Below, one piece after another: positions 32,335 to 44,404 of a stretch of DNA of 64,000 bases. The translations under genes were made by a program, and so were the position numbers. The notes beneath the pieces were generated by a model that saw only the letters and a program-made list of their open reading frames with translations, was not told where the DNA came from and ran no database searches. Numbering within the stretch: the stretch's first letter is position 1; each line of letters opens with the position of its first letter. The DNA comes from Nemertoderma westbladi (Eukaryota; Xenacoelomorpha; Nemertodermatida; Nemertodermatidae): contig JAUCBJ010007649.1 of the NCBI GenBank assembly GCA_032718475.1, positions 1 to 64,000 on the forward strand, in the 5' to 3' direction.

Positions 32335-32409
32335 AACAATACAAACAAATACAATCCCAATACCCCCAGTAGGCCGAGTCCAAACAACCAAAACACTAAA
32401 CCGCTAGAT

Positions 32410-33148
32410 ATGAATCTACGTGCGATACGTAAAGCGCTATACAAGGAAGGCTACAATCCAAAATACAAATGGCAATTACATAAAAACGCATTCCACAAGA
32501 CCATGAACTGCAAGCATTGGCAGGCATTGCTTAAACAAGATCGGGTAGCCTATGCTGGCATAAATGGACTATGTCATCAATGCGTGGTAGGAGGAACTGG
32601 ATTCGAAGAGTGTAAAGAAACACCAATAAAACACGGTGAGGTAGATGGAAGTAGAGGCCAAACGATGGCGACAAGCACCACGGGAGAGAAGAGAAGTGGA
32701 ACTCGGGGTGGTACCGGTGAGGATAACAGGAGAAAGCGGGCGGTCAGTCACGACTTTAATGTTGGTTGACAGCGGAGCAGCGTTCATGCTAGCGGAAAGT
32801 TGGGTGGCCGAAGAGATAGGGTTGCAGACGAGGCCAAGCAAGATGGCGGTAACTACTATCTCGAGTAAGGACGAGGTCTTGAGGATGAGAATGGGACGTT
32901 GCGAAATATCAGCAATAGCACCAGGGTGCAATTATGGGGCGACCATCGACCCCATCCAAATAATAGAATCGATTAATATAAACGCCAGGCGGCCCACAAG
33001 GATCAAGGTCGAGCAATACCGGTTCCTGGATGATATTGATTTCTCCGTACCTGAACTGGACATCTCGAAGGTATCTCTCATAGTCGGCATAGACTGCCCG
33101 ATGGCCCACGTGAGACTACGGACCATATTTGGAGGGGATAGGGAGTGA
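32410..33148 (+). pseudogene. BEL/Pao Gag tail and aspartic protease
   Basis: The frame at 32410-32769 has a zinc-knuckle-like Cys/His pattern near residues 30-60 (MNCKHW...LCHQC...EEC), the end of Gag. In another frame from 32645 comes a retropepsin-like protease with the active-site LVDSGAA at about 32762-32779 (DSG codons 32768-32776). It ends at a TGA at 33146-33148, after which the same frame stays open into RT. The enzyme would release Gag and Pol proteins. The frameshift and stop indicate decay. Confidence 0.75.
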
Positions 33149-33154
33149 GATCCG

Positions 33155-34357
33155 ATGGTGATTCTTACGCCATTTGGATGGACACTTAGCGGCCCAATTA
33201 AGACCAAAATCCCATTCAGCGTGTCGGAATCCTCAGTGTGCATGTTTGCGGGCACAATGAGAGAGATGGAGGACAAAGGAGCAGAGGAGCAACTTAAGAG
33301 GCTGCTGCAGCAGGACTTTGAGGGGTTGAAGGAGACCGGGTTCGGGACCTCGGTGGAGGACAAGCAGCCGCTGGAGAGCGTGAAGAACTCGATGAAGTGT
33401 GAAGGGGGGCGGTATACCATAGGGATGGTATGGAAACAACCAAAGTTACCGCAACCAGACAATAAAAGGATGGTCCAGACGAGGCTTCGGAAACTGAAAC
33501 AGACACTCAGAAGGTGCCCCGAGAAGGATGAATACATCCACAGGACGATTAAGAAATACGTGGACAAAGGGTGGTCCGTGGAGTTACCGGTCGATGAACC
33601 AAACATGGACAGGACCTACTATTTGCCACTGCATGTGGCTTTGGATCCTAAGAAGGGTAAACTACGGATGGTGGTCGATGCGTTGGCCAAAACTAACGGC
33701 AAGAGTTTGAATGATTACCTGCTAGAAGGCCCCAACATTTACTACTCGGGGATAGAGGACCTGTTGAGATTCAAAAATGGAAGGCAAGCTTCACGTGCGA
33801 CATCGAAGGCATGTTCAACCAAGTCCGAGTAATGGAGGAAGACAGCGATAGTCAGCGCTTCCTACAGTACAACGGCGATGAAAAACCATCGGAGATACCG
33901 ATGTACAAGATGGTAGTGCAGAACATGGGGGCCAAATCGTCCTCATTCACAACGACTACAGCTGTGAGAGATACAGTGGAGGGCAAGGAAGGAGAATACA
34001 GTGGGCAGGCGATCGACATGATTCGAAGTGGATTATATGTGGACGATGGGATGGGATCTGGAAACACGGTTGAAGAAATACTGGAGATAGGGCGCGAAGT
34101 TCGCAACAAGCGGACAAGAGGATGGAGTCGCAGAAAAGGCGCTAGGGATCGTATGGAACCGGGAGACAGATGAGTTGGAGTATCAACTAAGTCAGGAGGG
34201 CGCCAAAATTCATACCAAACGAGGCTATGTATCGTACATAGCAAGGATATACAATCCCCAAGGCCTAGCATCCCCGTTGTTAGTCACGGGGAAGCAAATA
34301 CTGAAGAAAGTGTATACGTTAAAGGACGATTGGGATGCGGAGGTCCTGAGGAAATAA
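33155..34357 (+). pseudogene. BEL/Pao reverse transcriptase, frameshifted
   Basis: The N-terminal RT part (33155-33832) carries YYLPLHVALDP and LRMVVDA. After a frameshift near 33780-33830 the next frame (33811-34173) carries a DIEGMFNQV-type motif A, a QRFL segment, and the catalytic YVDD at 34036-34047. A further shift leads to 34175-34357. RT copies element RNA into DNA. Two frameshifts make this copy inactive. Confidence 0.8.
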
Positions 34358-34418
34358 GTAGACTGTGGAACAAGTGGACGGGGAGCCTTGAGGAGATGGG
34401 GACGTACAGTATGCCCGC

Positions 34419-35218
34419 GTGTACTTCCCAGACAGAGACATGACCAATCTGGACCTACATATGTTTTCTGATGCATCCTTGGAAGAATATGGAGCGGCAC
34501 TTTATTTGGTAGAGCGGAAGGGGGCTCGAAGCCCAGACTTGCATTTAGTAAAACGAAGTCGATGCCACCAGATTCAGCATCAGTGCCGAAACTCGAGCTA
34601 ACGGCTGCGAGGTTAGGAGTAAGGGCGACAGCATACCTGATGGACACCATACCCAACATAGTGGAAACACACTACTGGACGGATTCCATGGTAGTGTTAG
34701 GGTGGCTACACAACGAAAAGACACGATACCCTATATTTGTGGTGAACAGGGTAGATGAGATAAGGGCAACAACCGATCTGGAAAAGTGGTACTACTGCCC
34801 AACCGACGACAATCCAGCAGATCTGTTATCGAGGGGCGTAGTACGCCACGCTTTCTCGAGAAAGCAGGAGTTGTGGCAGCATGGACCACACTTTCCTGAC
34901 GATAGGTCGACCTGGCCACCAATGAGGAAGGTAGACCCAGTTATGGAGGAAGTAGCAGTAGAAGAGGAGGGAGAGGATTCGGAAGGGGAAGAGATATACA
35001 GCCAATTGGCGAGGGAGATTAAGGAGGTACCACCAAAACCGAGAGAACCATGCGATAACCCATCGGATAGGCTGCTCAGTTACAGCTCCAGCTGGTACAA
35101 GACTAAGAAGTTGGTAGCATATTTGAGGGCCTACAGGGATTTCCTCATGGGAGTTGGTAAGGATACCAAAACAAGACCCATTATCGATCTGGAAGGGGCG
35201 GCCAAAGCCGTGATATGA
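34419..35218 (+). pseudogene. BEL/Pao RNase H region, frameshifted
   Basis: Starts with LHMFSDASLEEYGAALYL (about 34455), the RNase H first-Asp motif. It shifts frame at about 34560 to PPDSASVPKLELTAARLG, then the WTDSMVVLGWL segment and the DDNPADLLSRG motif that closes this domain in BEL/Pao Pol. The frame then runs through an acidic linker to 35216-35218. Confidence 0.8.
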
Positions 35219-35248
35219 TACGAGCAAAGGAAGTGGTACACGGACGAA

Positions 35249-36547
35249 GTGAACAGAGTCAGCAAGCAACAGCGCCTTCGTAAAGACAGCAAACTCAACC
35301 CGCTGTCTCCGCAATTGAACGATGACGGGATTATGGTGATGAATTCCAGAGTGGTAAACAACAATAGCCCAGTCATTCCACCGAAACCCATATTAATCCC
35401 CAATAAATCACCAATAGTCCACCAGATCATATGGGATTCCCATAAATCGATACTACATGGAGGTACCAATCAAACCCTGACGGAGATATGGAAAGCATTA
35501 TGGGTTATCCAACTCAGGAAGATGGTAAAGGTGGTAGTGGGGCAGTGCCAGACCTGCCGATGGACGAAGAAAGAGAGGGCCGTACAGGAGATGGCGCCAT
35601 TACTGGCCAACAGAGTGAGGCATCACCACCCGCCATTTACACACTGCTGCGTGGACATATTCGGGCCGATTAAGATAAAGGTGGTGCGGCATACAGAGAA
35701 ACTCTACGGCATTATCTTTGTCTGCAATAACACGAGGGCGGTGGGAATAGAACTTGCACAGGACGCTACGGCGTCGGCATTTATTAATGCTGTAGAGAGT
35801 TTTGTAACCCGCAGAGGGGGGATGGTAGAGGTGTTATATTCAGATAACGGGACCACCTTCGTGGGCGCAGAGAACGAGTTGGCCGAGGCTCTCGACATCC
35901 TAGAGGGAGAGGATGTCAGGCGGCGATGAGGAAGCATCTCATAAAGTGGGAGAGGAGAATGCCATATGCGCCACATACATTAGGGTGTGTGGAGAGGCTT
36001 GTGGGAAGCTCCAAACGCCTGATGACCAAACTGATGAACAACCATATGGTCACGGAAGACATATTGAGAACGGTGTTAGCCAAGTGCGAGGGGATCATTA
36101 ATAGCCGACCGCTATATCCCGAGAACGATGACCCGGAATCGCTGGACATCCTAACACCAGCTCATTTACTCATGGAGAGGCTAGCGACGATTGCCAAGCA
36201 AAGTGTGGATCCAGACGACATACATTCACGTCAAAGCTGCAAAGTCGCCAAGGCAATAAGTGTGGAGTATTGGACAAGATGGATACAAGAGTATCTTCCA
36301 ACACTACATAAGGTGCAAATGGAGGAATACTAGCAGAGAACTGAAGTAGGGTGACTTGATAATTGTCACAGACGACACAATTATCAATAACCAGTGGAGG
36401 CTAAGCCAGGGTAGTAGAAACCTACCCCAATGAGGATGGAAGGATTAGGTCGGTGGAAGTGAGTATCGGAGGAAAGATAGGGGCCAAAGATAGGAAGACC
36501 TACAGGAGGGCGGTAGGAAAGTGTTGCCTATTGGAAGGGTCGCCTTA
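35249..36547 (+). pseudogene. BEL/Pao integrase, frameshifted
   Basis: An N-terminal zinc domain (HQIIWDSHKSILHGG ... CQTCRW) is followed by the DDE core. The first Asp lies in CCVDIFGPI (about 35653), the second in YSDNGTTF (about 35842). After a frameshift near 35926 comes the Glu in GCVERLVGS (about 35990). The C-terminal part runs to 36333, and in a further frame a VETYPNEDG/VEVS segment ends at about 36547. Integrase inserts the cDNA into host DNA. All three acidic residues survive, but in different frames. Confidence 0.8.
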
Positions 36548-36661
36548 GAGTTTAGTCGTCCAATATATTGGACTGAGGGTGTGGGAATGAGGGCGAGACG
36601 CCCTTCCCACACATAAAATAAAAAATATATACAAGCAAAATAATAAAATAAGTACTTAGTA

Positions 36662-37075
36662 CATAGTAGGTAGTACATAGTAGTAGGGTACATAGTACCG
36701 CAGAACCTGTGGGCACTGAGGGCGCCACGTGAGGAATTGAAGGGTATGTACGCATACCATAGTAGTAGGGTACATAGCACCATAGAACTTGTGGGCACTG
36801 AGGGCGCCACGTGAGGAATGGAGGGGTATGTACGCATACCATAGTAGTAGTAGGGTACGTAGTACCAGAGAACCTGTGGGCACTGATGGCGTCACGCGAG
36901 TAATTTGGGGGTATGTACGCATACCGGAGTAGTAGGGTACATAGTACCATAGAACTTGTGGGCACTGAGGGTGCCATGTGAGGAATCGGGGGTATGTACG
37001 CATACTGGAGTAGTAGGGTACACAGTACTGTAGAAACTGTGGGCACTGAGGTCGCCACGTGAGGAACTGAGAAGG
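36662..37075. repeat. 82-bp tandem repeat in the BEL/Pao 3' region, about 5 copies
   Basis: Units contain GTAGTAGGGTACATAGTACC, then TGTGGGCACTGAGGGCGCCA, then GGTATGTACGCATACC. Identity is moderate to high. It lies between integrase and LTR, where non-coding repeats are tolerated. Confidence 0.9.
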
Positions 37076-37707
37076 CAGATAGGATAATAGCACAGGCAGG
37101 GGGGAACATAAATAAAATAAAACTATATATAACTCGTTTGTATATTATATAATATATACCGTAGTCAAGTACACCCTTTTTCCAATTAGCTACTGGGACT
37201 GGGGACTAATTGACTAGAACAGCAGGATGAGACTTAGACGGATCCCACTAACATGGTGCACACATGTGTGGGACCCAATAAGTGTATGGAGAGTGAAAAC
37301 GAAAATGGGGGAATGGGGGAAGTATGGAGAGGAGGTGTTGGCATGTGAGGAAGTGAAAGGAGTGCAATTCAAGTGTGGGGAGCGAGCACGGAGGAGGATG
37401 AGTCCCAAGGGACTGGTGAGAGAGGAAGGGACAGCAAGGTCCGTGAGGAAGATTTGAGGAAGGTCAGAAAAGAAAATTGTGTGGAGAGTGAGGACAATGG
37501 TCTCAAACAGAGATACCTTGGTGCAACATAGCTCGCAATTGCACCAAGGATGGGTAGCAATAACAGACCCATGGGGGCCGGTCTGGAAAGCCGACCCCGA
37601 GAAGAAAACTCCACCCCACATCCAATATTAGATTGGATTCCAGCGGAGTTGAAGCGCACTTGAGGTTGGTGCTATCTTCTCACCGGGAAGATAGCATGGG
37701 GGGGGAG
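37076..37707. other. Non-coding tail of the BEL/Pao element
   Basis: No env-like or other domain is recognised. It contains a hairpin with arms CCTTGGTGCA/TGCACCAAGG near 37516-37548 and ends in a G-rich polypurine tract (37698-37707). Confidence 0.5.
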
Positions 37708-38130
37708 TGTAAGCGGATTCAATTCCCTACATTACCCACCCAAAAATGGGACCAGTGGCATTTTACCAATATAGTTGGTGATGCGAGATTACCAATAAAT
37801 AATCTCGCCTCATAACCAACTCGAGGGGTGGGAGGGCTACACACGTCCTAAGCGACAGAGAGGGGTGAGAGGTCAAACCACCTCAGAGGAACAACCCAGC
37901 TGGCGAGGCTAGCACCAGGGAGTAACACCTACAGGGAGTGGCAAAGTGACAATTAGTATATAAGCCAATAGTGGGCAGGGAAGCACGTGGGGAAGGATAG
38001 AAGGCCATCCATTGGGTACCAAAGGCCACAGTAGTGTAGAGTTCAAACCAATATAGTTACTATATAACCAATATAGTTACTCTGATTACTGATTTACCGG
38101 TCAGTTCATTATCACACAGTTGCGGACCGG
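37708..38130 (+). mobile_element. 3' LTR of the BEL/Pao element (right end approximate)
   Basis: Begins with TGTAAGCGGATTC right after the polypurine tract. It contains a TATATAAG promoter element at 37957-37964 and a short direct repeat, ACCAATATAGTTACT (about 38048 and 38066). The end is not certain because no second LTR is present to compare. Confidence 0.6.
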
Positions 38131-38387
38131 CATAGTTTTGACCATCATTTCATATGTGCTCCTGTCGTCATTTATGCTATACTGATTATTGTTACTATAC
38201 CTGTATACATCTGACTGTGCTATTATTTCTGAGATCATTAATACGGAGAAACAAACTCTATTATTTTCCCCAACGGCCTTCGGCCAATGATACTAGCCCA
38301 GCAACCCAGCAGCCAAGTGACGCGTACAACTTTACCCGGTCGGGATCTGAGAGTCGATCCCGTCACATTAAGTGACCATTTAGCTTT
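38131..38387. other. Short unique stretch after the LTR
   Basis: No gene is seen. Confidence 0.4.
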
Positions 38388-38702
38388 GTGATTGTTTGCG
38401 CAGTTCAAATGTTCATCGCATACTGTAGGCTTAATATAGAAACGGGAAAATGGCATGGAGTAGTTAGGGAACAACGTATTTGTAATATGTGTACCAATAA
38501 TTTGGTTGAGGATGATTATCACTTTCTATTACTTTGTAGCCATTATAATGACCTGCGATGCAAGTATTTAGGTAGAAGATATATGGTCTACCCGAGTATT
38601 TTTAAATATACTGAGCTAATGGGTACAAAAACGCCAAATGTAATTTTGAATATTGCCAGGTATATTTTTCACGCGTTTAAACTACGTGCCGTTGCATTGT
38701 AA
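38388..38702 (+). pseudogene. 3' end of a LINE reverse transcriptase ORF (zinc-binding tail)
   Basis: A short frame with RLNIETGKW, then RICNMC ... EDDYHFLLLCSHYNDLR. This is the C-x2-C ... H-x4-C pattern found at the C-terminus of many invertebrate LINE polymerases. Nothing upstream supports the rest of the ORF, so it is a 5'-truncated insertion. It is not the same family as the LINE at 4342-7137, which lacks this motif. Confidence 0.7.
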
Positions 38703-40299
38703 GATGCAGATATCTAATATTATATTTGGTTTATGCAGTTTAACTAACTAACTACTGTAATATTGAATTATGTACTGTATGTGTAGTGTACTTTTGTTTA
38801 TATTGTCTGATTGTGCTGTATGTCAGTGGGTTATATTTAAATTTAAATGGTGCAGTATCAGTGGAAGGTTATCCTTCAACAGGGGCATTAAGTTGACCGA
38901 GTTTGATTATTAAACACACACAATATTTAATAATCGCCAAATTAAGATGAGGCGGTTAGGTGCGTAAATGATCGCCAAATTAAGTACTGCGCACTGGTTG
39001 GCTGAAAATCCAGCTGAGAGAACCGTGGATTCATCTAATCATGTGAGCAGGCTTAGACATTGCGTCATTCTTCGCAGTTTAGTAGCCAGCCATCTTTATT
39101 CTTGTAATTTTGTACTTCTGTTCGTTTGTAAAATTGCTGATTTCTGCTGTTGCTGTTGCTCGATTTATGACTTTGAATATGATTTCTGCTTGGACTGACT
39201 CTTGATTATTTCTTATTCTTGTCAAAATGTAGTAAATCCTAATCAACTATCTTTTTCGACTGTCAAACTGTTTGTCATGCTTGCGCCGATACGGTAATTG
39301 TTTGCTTTAACATGTTGGGCTAATGGTACCGGCAGGCGTCGCGGGCTCACTGTGGAAGCGACGGAATGAAAGGCAAAGGATCCAATGTGTGGCAACGCTG
39401 GCGGGGGCCAGTAGTTGTGGTCGGGCGAACCAAAGTGGAGGACCAGGGACCAGTCGTCATTACGGCTTTTGGGGGCTGGCGAACAAGATTTCGTCTCAGG
39501 TATTGCTTGGCTGTAGCACTGTTTTAATGGGTTTAGCTAGGAAAACCGCATTTAGCTTGGGTGGCCTTGGCTTCGTACACTACTACCGCACTTGTTCTCA
39601 TCAGATAGGCGCTATTCTCGTGATTGTTTCTATTTCGAATTTATGCTTGTTAATTGCTGTTAGGTCAAATAATACAGTATTTAGGCTGTTGCTAGTATAA
39701 CTCAATAGCGTAATTAATTAGTAGTACGCATTCTGGAATACTTAGTAATTAGTACGCAACTCTGTATATTGGAGACACCGAAATTTACTTAGCACTTAGA
39801 ATAAAATTAAGAGATTGTACGCTGCATAGCGGAGAATAGTCTGAGTAATTACGTTTAGAATACTTTAGGATATTCGACACTAGGCGGTTATTTAAAAGTA
39901 GCGGGTTAGCAGGCTTACGGGTAGCTAGAGTGGCACAGTAGTAAAATCGGTGAGTTAAATCAGCGCAAGCTCAAGTTTTCGACATTAGGGCAATTAATAG
40001 CCCATCCCTTTGTCATATTAAAATATTCTCACATTCGACATTGTTCTGCCCGGCAAACTGCCTGTATTTCTCTGTGAAAAGTGAACGCCGAGTGCTAAGT
40101 CACCCGCACTCATATTAAGTAGCTTAGGAAGTCAAAACATATTTATTGTTTTGGTTATTTCTGTTTGGCTTATATTTAGAACAATTAGCTTGATGTGTTG
40201 TAGCTTGATTAAATTTGTTTCACTTGAAAATACAAACATATACCAAAAGGAAGAATCCCCTTTGAGATTTCTTTAATATATTTGAAATAAACTACAATT
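38703..40299. other. Gene-free stretch
   Basis: No gene is supported. Frames at 38968-39198 and 39323-39700 have no domain and low-quality composition. Confidence 0.45.
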
Positions 40300-40380
40300 C
40301 ACTCAGGAAGATTCGAACTCTGTACCTAATATATTCAAGGCCTACGGACTAACCTACTATGCTACTGAACCATCTGACCT
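40300..40380 (-). ncRNA. tRNA-like SINE head or tRNA relic
   Basis: On the minus strand the A box TAGCATAGTAGG (40353-40364) and B box GTTCGAATC (about 40310-40318) match the Pol III consensus perfectly and are 35 bases apart. The acceptor and anticodon stems are poor, so a SINE head or decayed tRNA is more likely than a working tRNA. Confidence 0.5.
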
Positions 40381-41242
40381 ATGTCTGTAAATCATGTTAG
40401 ATATTACAATAATGTATAGTATTTTAAAGGACTCATAGAAATAAAGCATAAAATATCGTAATTTTTAAATTTTTTACACAATTTAAAGTACAAATTACTA
40501 CTTAAATGAAATAATTCCACACTTTCAGAGCTCAAAAAATACAGCTGCACCACGTTTGATTGTTAATATGGAGGGATTAGCCTTATGCGGTAAACCGCGT
40601 TTCCACAAGGGTCCCAAATGTAATAATAATTGGTGTATTCTGTGGGAAGGAAGTTTACTGCAGATTAACGTAAAATAAAAAATTTAATTTTTTTTTTATT
40701 AATTAAAGTATAAAAAGTAGACGTTTATTAAATAAAAGCATAAAAAATAAATCAGTTTATTAAAAAGCATAATTCGCGCTCCTCAGGTCGAGATCCCTAT
40801 GTCTCCTAGGTGGCAGACGCTCCTGGCGTGGTTTAGGTTTCGTGGACGGTGCAGCGCTGAGATCGCTACACAGTTTTAGATCTCCGCGCACCTTCAAACT
40901 GAAAAAATATATATTAAAAATACTTTTCTTCGCTCACTTCGTGGCTCGCCCCACACTATTATTATTGAGAGTTTATTTAAAAATGGTGTTTTCGTTTAGG
41001 CCTATTAAAAGTTTTATAAGATTTGGGTAAGAAGAAAAAGCTCTAGGATATAAAGCTGGGGAACCGCATTCTAACTTGTGGTATAACATGTTAATTGTTT
41101 ATGAATAAAATAATTGTCTTGTCATCGACATCCTGTTGTCTGTATCCGTAATCTGGTTCCTACCATGCAAACAGCTGACTAGTGCCCAGTTGCAGTTAAC
41201 AGTTACTCCCTTTAGATATCAGGATATCCACGTGTGACCAAG
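40381..41242. other. Gene-free AT-rich stretch
   Basis: No gene is supported; oligo-A/T tracts and TAAAAAATAAA-like simple sequence occur at 40670-40770. Confidence 0.4.
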
Positions 41243-41446
41243 GCAGTTAGGAACTTTCAGTCCCATTGGGGCTGGATGTCCATGTCCAGCCCCAATGAGG
41301 CTGGACGAAAATCAAACATCCCATTGAAATTCAATACAAAATGTTATTATAATTGTCGATAAAAAATACAAAACGCCGGCATTATGAAAGTTATATGAGT
41401 AGATAGAGCTCAGTTGGTAGTATCGTTTGTATGTGTGGTGGTGTGT

Positions 41447-41663
41447 GGTGTTCCCCCTGAGGTCTTTAAAATACCTGAGTGTTTAAAGCTCATCTATCCC
41501 ATCATAGTAGACATGTACCGTACAACAAGAGTCCCACAAGAAATGAAAACAAATAAGTTGGTGCCAGTTCCCAAGAAGGGCAAAACACTCTATGGTTCTT
41601 TTCGGGGAATCTCATTGATCTCGATTGCTGCAAAGCTATACAATAGAATTCTATTAAATTGCA
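41447..41663 (+). pseudogene. LINE RT fragment captured inside the TIR element
   Basis: Encodes GVPPEVFKIPECLKL ... FRGISLISIAAKLYNRILLN, nearly identical to residues of the LINE at about 5650-5865. It begins and ends abruptly, with no poly(A), so it was probably carried in by recombination or repair rather than retrotransposed. It runs straight into the 63-bp repeat. Confidence 0.85.
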
Positions 41664-41681
41664 TGTTTCAATTCAATTCAA

Positions 41682-42206
41682 TCTACGTGGGCTTATTTTG
41701 TTCCATTAGACAAGGGTTGGATGGGAGTGAGGAACGCCCCATACTCTACGTGGGCTTATTTTGTTCCATTAGACAAGGGTTGGATGTGAGTGAGGAACGC
41801 CCCATACTCTACGTGGGCTTATTTTGTTCCATTAGACAAGGGTTGAATGGGAGTGAGGAACGCCCCATACTCTACGTGGGCTTATTTTGTTCCATTAGAC
41901 AAGGGTTGGATGGGAGTGAGGAACGCCCCATACTCTACGTGGGCTTATTTTGTTCCATTAGACAAGGGTTGGATGTGAGTGAGGAACGCCCCATACTCTA
42001 CGTGGGCTTATTTTGTTCCATTAGGCAAGGGTTGAATGGGAGTGAGGAACGCCCCATACTCTACGTGGGCTTATTTTGTTCCATTAGACAAGGGTTGAAT
42101 GGGAGTGAGGAATGCCCCATTCTGTACGTGGGCTTATTTTGTTCAATTAGACAAGGGTTGAATGGGAGTGAGGAATGCCCCATACTGTACTTGGGCTTGT
42201 TTAACT
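41682..42206. repeat. 63-bp tandem repeat, 8 copies plus a part
   Basis: Unit TCTACGTGGGCTTATTTTGT, TCCATTAGACAAGGGTTGGA, TGGGAGTGAGGAACGCCCCA, TAC. The unit is a multiple of three and stays open as a 21-residue peptide repeat (YVGLFCSIRQGLDGSEERPIL-like) fused in frame to the LINE fragment. Variant order (G, V, N-G) suggests an inner three-unit period of 189 bases. Confidence 0.95.
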
Positions 42207-42833
42207 CATAACCTGTTTATGTAATACACCGTGTAATACAATTACGTAATTATAAGAATCAATTATATTTAGCTAACACAATTGATACTAAATACAATAT
42301 AAATGTTCTTTTATGTTCTTTTATATCAAAGAACAATTCAGTTTTTAAAAAATTGTTCTTTTAACATCCCTGGCAGTTAGTGAATGTTATGTACTTACAC
42401 CAAGCAGCCAAGTACCATGTATGAATTCAATTCGAGAGCAACATGCTATCTTTATTATTGATTATTACAGGAGCCAGCAAGCGAGTTCTATTAATTTTAC
42501 CAACCGTAGTGCATAGTAAGATATAGGCGGAATTAGATTATCTACATATCCTATAGTATAACTATCATCAGTCTATTACTACTCCCACTCAGGTCGTGTC
42601 TAGAGTAGATGTCAATCAATTTTACACTCTAATGGATTCCAGCCAAAGGATGAAATGGGGCTGGATATATTTTAAGGCGGCACCCTTTGTAGTTATAGCT
42701 TGAGACAGTCCAGCCCATCCAAAGGGAGATGGGGCTGGATTGCTAAGCAAACCGACCATTTTCTGCGGCTTTGTCCAGCCCCAATTCAGCTGTCATGGCC
42801 AGCCCCATTGGGACTGAAAGTTCCTAACTGCAA

Positions 42834-42955
42834 GGCACCAAGGCCTGAAGGGGTATATCTTTTGCGTAGAGGTATAGCCTACATAGAGGCTACATGTAGG
42901 TATGTGTAGCCTACATGTAGATGCACGTGTAGGGTGAATGTAGGTAGGTGTAGGT
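42834..42955 (+). repeat. Left arm of a long inverted repeat
   Basis: Contains AAGGCCTGAAGGGGTATATC ... GTAGATGCACGTGTAGGGTG ... GTAGGTAGGTGT; its complement is at 44405-44515 with few differences. Confidence 0.85.
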
Positions 42956-44404
42956 AGGTCTTTAAAAACAACAATGATGAATGAATAGGCCTACACGGGG
43001 TACCCGGACCCGAACTTCCTCGATGAGATGCGAATGCGGCGAACGGGGGTGGTACCCGGAACAACCATGAAGAGATGCGCATAGGGCGGGCGGTGGTACC
43101 CGAAACAACCAGGAGGATATGCGAATACGTCGAATGGGGGTCCCCTGAATACCCACGAGACGGAGCCTATCAATACTACAGTACTGACAAAGGAAAAAAC
43201 GACTGAACGATATACCGATACATACTGTAGATCTTATGATCCTGCGGGTTCAGGCATGGAGGCTAATGACTTTGTATGGGCCGAACGGCCCGAACCTGAT
43301 GTTTCCAGTCAAGGAGGAATCGACTAACGGTTAGGGTTAGAGCTCGTCGTCGGTGTCCATGAGGGTCTGAGGATGAGTGGGTAATTCAACAAAACGCCAA
43401 CAATGATACCGGACTGACTGATTGAACCAGAGTGGCGATGGTAGTCGCTGATGTATATATATTATATATATTATATCATTTATTGATTGTTAGTAGATAT
43501 TTTTTTATAGTATTTGTTTATTAAATTGTTTTCAATGTCTATATTGATAATATTGTGTGCTGTGCTGATTTTACTTATTTTTCATTTTATAAATCTTGCT
43601 GTGGCCGTTTTAATCTACTAAACTGCCGTATCAATTTCATGATATTTTAATGGATATGCAATTTAACTTCTTCTTTCTATTAACTTTCAATGCAATCAAA
43701 TATAACTGTAAAGCTATTGACTTTCGTGTTATTGTTTTGCTGTTACTTCGAGATGGGATTTGAATCCCATCGGATTACTGATTAATTCCCATCATCGAGA
43801 TGGGAATACTTTATAATGAAACAGTGTGGTGGTCCGCGGGATGGGAAGGGATGGGACTGTTGCTGGTTGGTGGAATGTGACTGCCTGAAAAATTAAAACA
43901 AACAAAACTTCCAGAGTTCTATATTTTTACTTTCAAAACAAAACGTCCAAAACATTTCAATGCTGAAGTACTGTTCAAGTCCCATGGATGTATGGTTGAT
44001 AAACAGATAAAGAGGGGCAGAGGGGGGTCAGGGTTTCTGGTAGACTATAGTCCCCGCGATGATGGCTGTTATTCTTGTTTAGGTTACTCTTACTCAATAA
44101 ACATATAAATCAGAACGAGTTAATCTAATGGAACGATGCCTTTCGTGGCGTTAGCATACTCAAATTTATTAGGGCATAATATTTATGACGAGTAAGGGAC
44201 TTTAGTATAATCAGAACGCGATGTTTGATATTTATACAGTACTGCAGTATGCAGTAAAACCTGTTGTCTGACAGCAGACAGGTCTGCATGTTGATGTACC
44301 GTATTGTACCGTGGAGATCAGAGATTATTGCCATACATCCTGATTGACGACCGTGTATCACGTTACTGCAAGTTGACACATAAATTACATTAATATCTAT
44401 GGGA
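42956..44404. other. Spacer of the inverted repeat, no gene
   Basis: About 1.45 kb without supported genes. At 43000-43150 a pair of diverged copies of GGTACCCGGAACAACC...GATGCGxATA-type sequence forms a short direct repeat of about 50 bases. Confidence 0.5.

Larger units (their letters stand above)
32335..38130 (+). mobile_element. Decayed BEL/Pao LTR retrotransposon, 5' end missing
   Basis: Gag tail, protease, reverse transcriptase, RNase H and integrase follow in BEL/Pao order, in at least five different frames with several stops. A non-coding tail with an 82-bp repeat follows, then a polypurine tract (GGGGGGGGAG) and an LTR that starts with TGTAAGCG at 37708. No 5' LTR is found: the left side runs into the (TACGCC)n array. 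The right end is approximate because the LTR partner is absent. It differs clearly from the BEL/Pao element at 59569-64000. Confidence 0.85.
41243..42831. mobile_element. Non-autonomous TIR transposon, 1589 bp (undescribed to my knowledge)
   Basis: 33-base terminal inverted repeats start with GCAGTTAGGAACTTTCAGTC and end with its complement; only one mismatch is seen. AAG stands on both sides (41240-41242 and 42832-42834), fitting a 3-base target duplication. Subterminal copies of GGGGCTGGA/TCCAGCCCC occur at both ends (for example 41268-41300 and 42656-42812). The interior holds a captured LINE fragment and a 63-bp repeat but no transposase. I do not assign a superfamily. Confidence 0.75.

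Noticed and set aside
39323-39700. 125-residue frame as a gene
   Set aside because: No domain, no conserved pattern, and composition like surrounding non-coding DNA.
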